Source: Coenobita brevimanus
Lineage: Eukaryota; Arthropoda; Malacostraca; Decapoda; Coenobitidae
Direction of reading: 5' to 3'
DNA: 64,000 nucleotides
Assembly (NCBI GenBank): GCA_032717465.1
Contig: CM064664.1
Location: 4,020,304 to 4,084,303 of the forward strand
Shown: positions 24,701 to 33,984 of the stretch, piece after piece
Numbering within the stretch: the stretch's first letter is position 1
Layout: every line of letters begins with the position of its first letter
The notes under the pieces: generated by a model
Database searches by the model: none
The model's input: only the letters and a program-made list of their open reading frames with translations
Told to the model about the DNA's origin: nothing
Translations under genes and position numbers: made by a program

Positions 24701-26366
24701 ACAACTGAGGAGCTGGACACACTTCACTTCCACCAATATCATTTCCAAGTAAGAAAGTTACACCTGACATTGGGAGTGTCTCAACCAACCCAACCATAAC
24801 GGAACCATTAACAAAACCAGACTCTAAATTCACTCTGCACAGAGGGACAGAGAAGTAATTATTCCCTACACCTTGTAAGATTACAGTTTCATCAGAGGAA
24901 TTAACATTAGAGCCTAGAACACTGGTCAGCATAAGGGATTGGCAAGCACCTGTATCACGATATATTTTAACTGATTTCCTGTCATTACTGTCCAGAGGAC
25001 TGACAAAACCTACAGACAGGAAATTAGCACATGAACTCTTGAGAGTGTCACCCACGTTACTGCTCAAAAGAGGAGCTCCATCATGAGAATTTAAGTTACC
25101 CCTCAAAGCAGGTTCAGTTAACTCAGTTAAAAAATTATGGGAACTCTCAAGAGTGGACACTAGACCAATTGACTGAATATTTAAAGACTCCTCTTTGTTC
25201 ACATCACGCTGTCTCCTGAAACATTTCTCCGTAGTATGACCAAGCTTACTACAATAAATACATTTACTTTTCTGAAATCTAGAGGTGAAGCTGGTATTTA
25301 CTTCCTGAGAAACATCATCTTTATTCTCTTTCCTGTTACCTGTACTCTGAGTAGAGGCAATGTACTTACTCTCAGCTTTCCCTTTTTCTTTAGAATATCT
25401 CTTGTGAGTGAGAACATATTCATCAGCTAAAACTGCAGCATCAGACAAATTATCTATTCTTTTCTCATCAAGATATAGGCTTACATCTTTATTAACACAC
25501 CTCTTGAAGTCCTCCAGCAAAATCATCTGCTTAAATTTACCAAAATCAGAATCCACATTCTTAGAATTTAACCACTGCTCTAACAGATCTTCTTTGATTT
25601 TTGCATACTCAACATGGGATTGCTTATCTTGCTTGTAAGTTGTCCTAAATTTTACTCTATAGGCTTCAGGAACAAGCTCATAGGCCTTAAGAATCAAGCT
25701 CTTAACTACATCATAATTATCAGATTGATCCTGAGGCAAAGATGCATAAGTTACTTGAGCTTTACCGGTGAGAACAGTTTGAAGGAGTACTGGCCAATAC
25801 TTTTTGGGCCAATTAAAACCTGTAGCTACCCTCTCAAACAACTGAAAATACTTTGTTAAATCAGATTCATTAAAAGGAGGGACAAGTTTAACATTTTTAG
25901 CCACATCAAAATCATCAGATCTAGATGATCCAGTTCCACCTTGTTTCATGCGATACTCATGGTCTGCCTGAATCCTAGCAATTTCAACTTGTGCCTCAGC
26001 CTCCTTAGAACGGGCCTGAAATTCAGCCTCCTTAGCACTTGCTTGAAATTCAGCCTCCTTAGCACAAGACTCCGCCTCCTTAGCCTGAGCCTCCTGCAGG
26101 GCTAGCTGTAACTTAGCTAATTCAATTTGCGTTTGCTCATTTCGAGGAGTTACATTAAACAAGCTTTCATTAATCATGTAAACAATTTGATCTTTAGAAT
26201 GATGAGAGCGAACAGCAATTCCCAATTGTTGAGCAACAAGCTTAAGTTCATTATTTGTTCTGTTTTCTACATCACACACTGTTTGCACATTTGACAAAAA
26301 ATCCTTGGCTTCATCAAGCGTAGTAATAGTAGACATCATGAATAAGTAACAGTCACAAAATATCAA
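21732..26366 (-). CDS. Gag-PR-IN-RT-RNase H polyprotein, Gmr1-like
   Basis: One 1544-codon frame without stops. Gag fills about residues 1-365 and includes a charged coiled segment of KEAE repeats (about 90-130). A CCHC zinc knuckle 'CIYCSKLGHTTEKC' lies near 371. The protease has 'RDTGACQSLM' near 469. The integrase has an HHCC zinc domain (about 697-742) and a DD35E core: Asp in 'VDIVGPL' near 769, Asp in 'SDRGSNF' near 829, Glu in 'GALERYHQT' near 865. RT follows with 'SKFDLLKGYWQV' near 1218 and 'YIDDVLIF' near 1277. RNase H has 'AVDASDTGAGAVLL' near 1425 and 'YTDHNPL' near 1495. All catalytic residues are present. The true start may be one of the internal Met codons in 'LFMMSTI'. It is probably capable of retrotransposition. 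Confidence 0.95.
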   Translation of the reverse strand: MIFCDCYLFMMSTITTLDEAKDFLSNVQTVCDVENRTNNELKLVAQQLGIAVRSHHSKDQIVYMINESLFNVTPRNEQTQIELAKLQLALQEAQAKEAESCAKEAEFQASAKEAEFQARSKEAEAQVEIARIQADHEYRMKQGGTGSSRSDDFDVAKNVKLVPPFNESDLTKYFQLFERVATGFNWPKKYWPVLLQTVLTGKAQVTYASLPQDQSDNYDVVKSLILKAYELVPEAYRVKFRTTYKQDKQSHVEYAKIKEDLLEQWLNSKNVDSDFGKFKQMILLEDFKRCVNKDVSLYLDEKRIDNLSDAAVLADEYVLTHKRYSKEKGKAESKYIASTQSTGNRKENKDDVSQEVNTSFTSRFQKSKCIYCSKLGHTTEKCFRRQRDVNKEESLNIQSIGLVSTLESSHNFLTELTEPALRGNLNSHDGAPLLSSNVGDTLKSSCANFLSVGFVSPLDSNDRKSVKIYRDTGACQSLMLTSVLGSNVNSSDETVILQGVGNNYFSVPLCRVNLESGFVNGSVMVGLVETLPMSGVTFLLGNDIGGSEVCPAPQLSSEPVAATQDCDVPDVFPACAVTRAKSKVTGDLEDNDDDDVILADTFLANLDHSPDEAVPRSVDNLSRQELVELQVADPELKGLANSAYSEEESAGASTCYYVKSGVLMRKWRPPTASANCEWEVVHQVVIPRVCRQDIIRVAHDSSLAGHLGVRKTVARILKHFYWPGIFRDVSWYCKSCHTCQVVGKCNQTEKVAPLVPIPPFEAPFTRVLVDIVGPLPKTSSGISYVLTMIDMATRYPEAIPLRNISAKNVVKEMLGFFTKFGLPKEVQSDRGSNFMSNVFKQSLKELGISQITSSAYHPQTQGALERYHQTLKSMLKKYCLEHQKDWDKGLPFVVLSARESPNESLGFSPFELLFGHEVRGPLKLLKECWLSEEDDVNLLEYVMKFKERLSTALQLARENLGAAQEKMKTWFDKKSRLRHFQPGDQVLILLPVHGQPLKAKFSGPYFVEKKLSDVNYVIATPDHRKSKQLCHINMLKLYHRRDENNPVCTVAVPPESASEALPCSMSLSDSLGKNPDIMNDLQTKLSHLPPKERQEFSALLQEYPQVFRATPGRTTVLMHDVDVGDAKPNKLPPYRVNPVKVPLIQKELGYLLDHKMIEPCQSEWSSPVTLVPKPGGSQRLCIDYRRVNQITKTDTYPLPRVEDCIDKIGKARYISKFDLLKGYWQVPMTERAREISCFVTLGKTFACSVMPYGMKNALATFQKLMNVVTEGLAGCVVYIDDVLIFSDNWKDHLCHVSKFLERLVHANLVANLSKCEFGQAKVQYLGYVIGNGHVAPPGTKVQVISDLPRPKSRKELQRFLGMVGYYRRFVLNFSILVSPLTDLLKKGVKFVWTDNCESSFNKLKAILLSHPVLATPNFAKPFKMAVDASDTGAGAVLLQEDDQGIEHPVSYYSRKFTPPQKNYSTIEKELLALILGLQHFSFYLCSGFDPIVIYTDHNPLKFLSKFKDKNQRLTRWSLLLQEYSLDIQHVKGKENVIADCLSSL

Positions 26367-26396
26367 GCAATATCCTTATGATAATATCCTGAATAT

Positions 26397-26412
26397 CCTG
26401 GCGAGGTCGCCA
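26397..26412 (-). other. Primer-binding site
   Basis: A few bases after the 5' LTR the minus strand reads TGGCGACCTCGCCAGG, beginning with the TGG expected to pair with a tRNA CCA end. The core GGCGA..TCGCC is itself nearly palindromic. The tRNA was not identified. Confidence 0.65.
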
Positions 26413-26418
26413 AATTTA

Positions 26419-27316
<898 letters not shown>

Positions 27317-27408
27317 TAGAGGAGGTGATTGTACTTAATTTAAAGCACTGGGAAGAAATAAGTAAAAAAGTATAATCACCGACTTGAGGCAGATGATGTC
27401 ACTCTCTG

Positions 27409-27570
27409 ATAATTTGAGATGTGCTGATAGGAGATGCCGCTCTCGAAAAGTAAGTGCAGTGTTGATAGATGATCTCACTCTCGGAAACTCCAGGGCTGTG
27501 TTGACAGATGATGTTACTCCCGGAAATTCCTGGGCCGTGTTGATAGATGATGTTACTCCCGGAAATTCCA
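27409..27570. repeat. 48-bp tandem repeat
   Basis: Four imperfect units of about 48 bp, each with 'tgttgatagatgat' and 'actcccggaaattcc'-type segments. They become more alike toward the right, which suggests recent expansion. The plus frame reads as repeated LIDDVTPGNS-like units but has no start context or flanking gene. Confidence 0.8.
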
Positions 27571-27599
27571 GGGCTTGGTGATCTCAGTGCTAATTGCAG

Positions 27600-28007
27600 T
27601 GCGAAATAGCCTCAGTCATAGTCGAACCTCACCAAAGAACGTCGAATTCTCACTCAATAAATGTTGAGAGTAAATGAGTATGAGTAGGAATGTGTGAGTA
27701 AAGATGAGTAACAAGCAGTGGGTGAGAGGTGTGCGGTGTTTTTGGTTGGGTTGTATGCCCTCTTCACCTCTATGTCAGCGTGGTGATGAAGCAGACGGAG
27801 AGGGGGTTGGAGAGAACGGTGGGGTCAGGAGGTTGTGAGTTGCTCTCAATCCTCGTTTGCTTGATTTGTTTTCCTTTCTCGATGTATGTTTGGTTCTTTC
27901 TTCTTGTGATTTACTCGTTGTGGGTGTATACTCGCTTGTGGTTAATTGAGTGTAGGAGTGATGGCTCGTAGGCGTTGGTTCGTACGTTCGTGCCACCAAA
28001 AATGATA
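27600..28007 (-). other. Leader and primer site of LTR-like family B
   Basis: On the minus strand, directly after the LTR-like repeat at 28008, a site reading TGGTGGCACGAACG (27985-27998) fits a primer-binding site. The rest shares phrases with 6560-7474. The element is truncated here, with no gag or pol. The LTR element at 42471-51228 has a similar site, TGGTGGCACAGCG, so both may use the same tRNA. Confidence 0.5.
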
Positions 28008-28518
28008 TGTGAGTCTTCAGATGGATGATATAGTAGTCGTAGCTGAGTAATTATGTGAGGGAGTTCACTTGTAGTTGGTGACAGGATAAGTTAAAGATGG
28101 ATACTGGGTCTTGATTGTAGTTTATTATCTTTAAAGAGAAAGTTTAAGTTGAACACTGTGTGCATTACACAGGAGTGTATATATGCTAGCTAAGTTCTCC
28201 CTGGACCCCTCTTCTCTTCCCTCTTTACAACCTCTCACCTCTGTAGCTACCCTCCTTCTGCCTCCCTAAATCCTCCTTTCTAGTGTAGGAGAGCTTGTGT
28301 CACGTGTACTGGGTGTGTGTGAAGTTTCTAGAAGCCTGTGTGTCTGTGTGTATGTATCACTTCCAGTGCACCTCTGGCATTCCTTCACTGCAATCTTGCA
28401 AGTGCATTTCCTGTTCCCACACCTAGCCCAACTATCATATTACAGTTGTTACTTTTAGATTACATATTTATATTGCTATCTATTATGAGTTGTATTATGA
28501 TAATGTAGATTCCTAACA
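28008..28518 (-). repeat. LTR-like repeat, family B, with adjacent primer site
   Basis: A 511-bp repeat, TG...CA, very similar to 17990-18512. The neighbouring primer-like site at 27985-27998 orients it on the minus strand as a 5' LTR. No second LTR of this family was found to pair with it. Confidence 0.6.
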
Positions 28519-28524
28519 TACTGC

Positions 28525-29113
28525 CTGGCCCCACCTGACCCCCCTCTTCCCCGCACATCATTTTCTCGGCAACTCACCTGTTAGCAGTGACCTGGCCAGT
28601 AAAGACATGTCACACCATGGTCTCTCTGATGACAAAATTCAAGGCGAAAGTGATTCCTGAGGTAGAGGACAAAGGAAGAAACAACCCAGAGGACAAAACA
28701 AGCAGACGTGATGAGGCAGTAATGTTATAAAGGAAGGTGTGCTATGTTGATGTGATTGGTGAGTGAAACAATGCTCATATCGCCTACATTAATCCGGGAA
28801 AACCAATATTCTCTTTTACTACATATAAATTCGTACCAAATAAATAAATATCTACCTATTCTGAATGATTTGGAATAGTTTCCCCTCCCATAGAAAAAGT
28901 CTTCTCTGGAGCAGGGCCCAGAGAAGACGGTACTAGGTATTTGGAGGGACACCTGTATAATGCACTTATTACCTCTGGTGAGCACTTTTTTTTTTGGCAT
29001 TTTCCAATGTTTCTCATAAAAAGCGGAGGTTTTGGCCCCCAAAAAAATTCGAAAATATGCTGGCATTGGGGGAGAGGCATCGGTGAAAAATCTGCCGGGA
29101 CACGGCAGGTTAA
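28525..29113 (+). mobile_element. piggyBac-type deletion derivative, left end missing
   Basis: The right end 'gggacacggcaggTTAA' (TTAA at 29110-29113) and the internal phrase 'agcagtgacctggccagtaaagac' match the derivatives at 8.7, 33.0 and 45.1 kb. About 200 bp of the left side are absent and replaced by the LTR-like repeat ending at 28518. It is more diverged than the other copies. Confidence 0.65.
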
Positions 29114-29129
29114 TCATTCGCTGCTGGAA

Positions 29130-29860
29130 ATGTGTAATTTATATTCCAGATTCATTTACTGCTGTTTGTGTATCATAGCAGCCATTTCTTCAGTAACACG
29201 TTTCTCCTCATAGCACTCCACATTCCTTTGCGTACAGGGTCAGGCAGATATTGGGGGATTTAGGTCTCTCTGCATAGCCTGTCTGCCCAGCGCAGCTACA
29301 AAGAATTACACCATGGTACCTTCCTGAGGTGCAGTTGTGCAGGGATTTTTAGGATACTAAATCTTCTTTCTCTTCTCTGGTGCTTCATCAGCCATCAGCT
29401 ATTTTTGGAACATTCATCCATTCATAGAGGCACCCCTCCCTGTATATAAGGATGGTTCAAAATCAAATACTAATTGTTTCTTATCCTCACACTCCACATT
29501 CCTTTGTGTACTGGGTCAGACTGATTATGAGTTTTAGGTTTCTCTGCAGCATGTCTGCCATGTCCACCTCCCAAAAATCGCCTCATGGTGCCTTCCTGAG
29601 GTGCAGGTGTGCAAGGATTCTGAGGTTACGAAGTCTTCTGCTTCTTCTTGGGCTCTCCATCAGCTGTTTCGGCCCATTCGTCAATTCACAGAGAAACCGT
29701 CCTCGTATATACAGATCGTTCAGAGTCAGACACTGGTGTTGGGTCTGGGCTGAATTTCCCAGATTTTGTAAGGGTAAGAATTCTTCTAAATTCCACTATT
29801 TTTACATCAGAATTTAATTTAGCTCATCCCCTGTCCCTGCCTTTCACAAATAAGGCAAGG
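29130..29860 (+). pseudogene. Jockey-like LINE, RNase H region with internal duplication
   Basis: The plus strand contains 'RESDTGVGSGLNFPDFV'-like RNase H sequence near 29700-29770, then 'FNLAHPLS', corresponding to the RNase H of the LINE family at 15.4 kb. A segment of about 240 bp beginning 'cactccacattcctttg' occurs twice (about 29215-29450 and 29488-29720), so the fragment was duplicated after or during insertion. No continuous frame is left. Confidence 0.55.
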
Positions 29861-29905
29861 GTTCATGAGCATGTCTGTGGACGGCAATGAAATGGAAGAT
29901 CTATT

Positions 29906-30110
29906 TCTCTATCTATCTATAGCCCGACGCCCTAATCCCGCAAAGGATGGCCTCAAACAAAACGCCTCCAAGTCGCTCTGTCACCCACCATTTGACTACC
30001 CTCCCCCCAACTCACCCCCCCTCCCTCATATACCTCCCAACTCCATCCCTCCACCTCAGATGGAAGATACATGAACAAAATCTGCTTCTCCTCGATGACC
30101 CGTGCCAGCT
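29906..30110 (-). mobile_element. LINE 3' end fragment with TAGA tail
   Basis: The minus strand reads 'GVSWGEGSQMVGDRATWRRF' and then a 'GHP.RD' stop, followed by a short TAGA-repeat tail. It is the same 3' end as at 44.4 kb and 55.0 kb but more diverged and strongly truncated. Confidence 0.7.
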
Positions 30111-30604
30111 ACCCCCTTCCTGCTTCCAATAAGGCATCATACTTGAAGTATGATTCTTATTTGTTGCCAGAGCCTGAGGGATGTTGTTTTAACTCGAGGA
30201 GAGTGATGGGCCTTATTTGGGACTTGATAGAGTTGAAAGCGATAGGTCTCAAAAGAGTACGATTTTCAAAGGCGTACCAAAACTGCACCACAAGGAGTAG
30301 GTGGCTGAAATTTGTACGGGAAATAGGAGCAGGTGGCAACTCCCGATACCATCAGCACACTCTTCCATATACGCTTAGAGAGAGAGAGAGAGTTACCAGT
30401 ATACAGTATGTATGGTCATTACTAGTAGTTTGAGAGAGAGAGAGAGAGACAGAGAGAGAAAGAGAGAGAGAGAATGGGTTGATGATACAGTAATCACAAG
30501 TGGATCTTGTCCAGTGCCCTTCCTCACCTCGCTCACCACGAGTGGTTGGGTTGCTAGCACCACCAGCTATTCAAGTTATGGACTTTTTTTTATTGCTACC
30601 ACAT

Positions 30605-30611
<7 letters not shown>
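30111..30611. other. No gene; (GA)n microsatellites
   Basis: Unassigned sequence with AG-rich runs at about 30378-30391 and 30432-30472. No supported coding sequence. Confidence 0.5.

Positions 30612-30660
<49 letters not shown>
30612..30660. repeat. (AT)n microsatellite
   Basis: A pure AT run, directly against the left arm of the hairpin that follows. Confidence 0.95.
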
Positions 30661-30663
<3 letters not shown>

Positions 30664-30797
30664 AGGTAATCACAGGAGAAATGAAAGGAGCGACAGTGAG
30701 TACTTTCGTATATTACATCTGTCTGAAAATGTAATATACGAAAGTACTCACTGTCGCTCCTTTCATTTCTCCTGTGGTTAGTTTGCATACATATCTT
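30655..30797. repeat. Long near-perfect inverted repeat (hairpin)
   Basis: Two arms of about 52 bp, 'taatcacaggagaaatgaaa...' and its reverse complement ending 'tttcatttctcctgtggtta', match almost perfectly around a loop of roughly 10 nt at about 30719-30728. Weaker pairing (tatgcaa/ttgcata) extends it to about 62 bp. No coding sense. It could be a foldback element or the paired ends of a MITE with a deleted centre. Confidence 0.85.
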
Positions 30798-30818
30798 CAC
30801 GGTGAAGTGAAGTCTCTT

Positions 30819-32329
30819 CAGCGCCACAATTTTCATTTCCAATAATTCAGTTCAATTCTCTTGTCATCTACAGAAAACGTTTATTCATCTCAGGATATAA
30901 CTCATCGAAGACTTGGACTAGTACGGATTTATCCGCAACTGGGTGAAAGTGCTTGAAAGTTGCAAAAACAGAATATGTAAGACATCATTCTTATGAAGTA
31001 ATAACTTCTTTACGACAATATCTTTAATAATATTGTTGTCTGCAGTCATTCTTACTCAGATAAGGAGTGATTTCGTGTAAAAAACATATTAAGCCAAAAG
31101 ATTAAATTCTCTTACCCACCTGCGATATTATCCTCAGACATTTATCAATCTGAGGTGTGTAAGGGGCATCATGAGGCACTGCCCAGGCTATCGAAACCTG
31201 TACCAGCTTTTCCTTCCCTAGATACAAGGGGGAAGTGCCATCTAGTTTAGCAAAGTTCCGGGATATTATCAGCCGCAGGTTTAGAGGGGTACCAATATGA
31301 GCACTCCTGAAAAAAAAAAAAAAAAAAAAATAGTAAAATGTACTAATCCACCCAGATGTTTTGCCCACCAAAAAACATCATTAGGTAGGATATATAAGGA
31401 CGGAATATTCGCTACTGGGAGACTACTGAACAGCATGATCAGTAGAATGGGCCACATAATCATTCATACACCATTCAGTTCTCTGGACTCCTGGTGCCTC
31501 GTCACGTACCGAGCCATCTACATGTTTTTGCTCCTTCAGATTCAGCTGCCAAATTGCTTTTCAACTGACTGTTAAATAAAAAAAAAATTTACATAAATAA
31601 ACAACTCTATGTCCTACACGCTAATAACCCACTCCTGCGAGTAAGGACATAAATAATGGTTCATTTAGGCTCATACCAGGAAATATTTATTCAGCTGAGA
31701 GATACGGACGATGAAAGGATTGAATAACGGCTGTACAACATCTCACTTTTGTTTTCTTTTTAAATTCTTCCTTTTTAAAGTCTCATAATTACTTTACTTG
31801 TAGGACACATTTCCCATTTAGTTCTACTTAAAGTCAGATCACTGTATTCAGCCTGTTGAGAAGGGATTATCGAAACCTGTGTCTGGCTTTCCATCCTCAA
31901 AAGGTCTTCAATATAATCATGTGGGAATATTAAGATGATAACATAAGATGTATAGTGAACAGATGTAGTATGAAAACTAACCTGAACTGTGGCGATTTAG
32001 TCCACGGTTTCATAGTTTAGAGGTTTCTATCACTATACCACCGAATATTTTAGAAAAAAGGGAAAAAATTCATTAACACGCATTGTACTTTCTCTCTGTA
32101 ATGCCTAAAAGTACTCTAAGTTCACTCTGAATAACATGTAACATACAGTATATAGTTCATATAACAGGGGTCACTGTTCAATTAGCCATTGTGGCCTGTA
32201 TTATCGTCGGCTAAGGAAACTCCTGAACATCATTTCTCAAGCGATTTATTATGCTTATTACACCTTACTGTTACACTCCATTTTATATAAATCCTTCAAA
32301 CATCCCAGTACTCTGCATAAATAACGTAT
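30819..32329. repeat. Duplicated genomic block, copy 2 (main part)
   Basis: This matches 376-1880 and continues after the inserted LTR element at 39705-39769. It holds the intact-looking IR exon at 31120-31306. Confidence 0.85.
31120..31306 (-). CDS. Ionotropic receptor, S2 exon
   Basis: The 187-nt exon lies between a long pyrimidine tract with a cag acceptor (31307-31309) and a gtgggt donor (31114-31119). Its first base completes the Arg codon left open by the exon at 53031-53296, and it ends in phase 0 on CAG, matching the terminal exon. It encodes 62 residues of the S2 half of the ligand-binding domain: 'NFAKLDGTSPLYLGKEKL', then 'AWAVPHDAPYTPQIDKCLR', a segment typical of IRs just before the S2/last-membrane linker. 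The damaged duplicate at 693-859 differs by a few residues and a 20-bp deletion. A 7.4-kb retrotransposon lies 1 kb upstream in transcription direction, within the intron. Confidence 0.85.
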
Positions 32330-33902
32330 TGTTACATCCCAGTCCCCACACTACCACAGGCTCCAACAACAGTAGTACAGTACAGGAAGGACGTTGCCCA
32401 GTGAGATGTTCTTCCTATGGTCAGCCTTAAGGTGTACAGTACACAAGATCAGCTGAGGCGAAAATAAATACTGGCTCCTTAAAGTTCACTGTCTTTATTT
32501 TCCAAATAATTCCACTTATGCTTTCCAACTTCACTGTTCTCACAAGCACTGGAGCTGCACACACTTTTCTAATTGCTATTACACTTAATGCTTAACAACA
32601 CTTCAAAGTTATTACACTTAATTCTTGACACTTCACTGTTTTCTCAACTTCCAATGATATATCAACTTCAGTAACTCGTCACTCTTTGCCACTGTTTTTA
32701 CAAGTACCGAAAGTACACAATCTTCACTGACACCACACTGACACTACACTACACCAAAACCGACTGCACTTCACTCAAACTGACTTGACACACTAACCTT
32801 GTAATAATCTCTTCCCCATCCTTATATAGGCTTGCATTATTCTCGAAACTTCATGTTTACTCTCGACGGGCAACAGTTGCTAATGCAGAGACAACCAAAA
32901 CATGCAAAAGCTGTCTTACATTACATAACACTCTAAATCATTTACCATACGAACTTAAATTACATAATTTAACAAGCAATCACTTATATAAAAAATTATT
33001 GAGAAAAGGAGCACAAAAACAATGAATATTTAACCCGCCCCGTCCCGACGACGTATGGGTACGTTGCAACGATTTGCATTTGCCAGTCCCGGCAACGTAC
33101 CAATACGTCGTGCAATTGCAAGGTCGCTAATTTGCACAATTTTCAATTTTCGCACGTGATTTTTCGTATGTATACACGGGACACCTTCCTCTATTCCTGT
33201 ACAAGATACCAAGCAGGGACAATGCCTTACACTGCATAACCTCCCCCCTCCCCCCCTCACGACATTGTCTTGGCAAAGGACCTGTTACCAGTGACCTGGC
33301 TAGTAAAGTTATTCAGGGCCAGAGTGATTCCCCAATCGATGACAATGTGGAGGACAATGTTTACATAGCATTAGAAGAAGAAATAGCCAGAAATAATGAT
33401 CAGGTAGTGTGGCAAAAATAGGTCAGGTATGGTGATTAATTAGTGAGTGAAACAATGCTTATAATGCCTTTATTACTGCTTGAAAACCAATATACTGTCA
33501 TACTACATATACATTCGTACCAAGTAAATAAATAAATACCGTTTATGAGTGGATAAAATAGTTACCCTCCCATAGAACTCGTTTTCTTTGGTGCCAGCAT
33601 GTTAGAAAACCCACTCAGGTAAGGAGGAACTCCTACCTGGATTGGGCACTTTAAACCTCAGGTGAGAGATTTCTCTATGAATTTTCGGTTTCTCACCAAA
33701 AGCGAAGGTTTTAGCCAAAAAAAAAAAAATCGAAAATACCTCGGGACTGGGGGATGTCGGAGGTGTGGAAAACCTCGGGACGTGACGGGTTAACTTACAA
33801 AATAACTACGCTCACAAACAACAGGCAAACTGGCAACTCTGATGACTCGTACCGGAACTTACGGTACGAGACTACCTAACTGGCAAATATCCCTTCATAA
33901 CA
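32330..33902 (-). repeat. 3' LTR of gypsy element 2, with insertion
   Basis: About 812 bp of LTR plus 756 bp of inserted element and one extra TTAA. Comparison with 38889-39704 shows small indels and substitutions, so this element is older than the Gmr1-like one. Confidence 0.9.
33030..33793 (+). mobile_element. Non-autonomous piggyBac-type element, copy 2
   Basis: The element at 33034-33789 has TTAA at 33030-33033 and 33790-33793. Ends are CCCGCCCCGTCCCG and, inverted, CCCGTCACGTCCCG. The other LTR of the host element has a single TTAA at the corresponding place ('gaatgtttaacttacg'), which is a direct unoccupied site. The vestigial transposase-like segment reads on the plus strand near 33270-33410. 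Confidence 0.9.
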
Positions 33903-33984
33903 CTACCCCTTCCCTAGTTCTTTGTCGTCCCGACGAAACTACACAGTATATACAAACATAAACCTTAATCCTACTGAGACGTAT

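Noticed and set aside
33030..33260. About 76-codon frame repeated in all short TTAA elements (also 9233-9478 and 45138-45383)
   Set aside because: Covers the non-coding subterminal region; repeated because the elements are copies. No start context or known fold.
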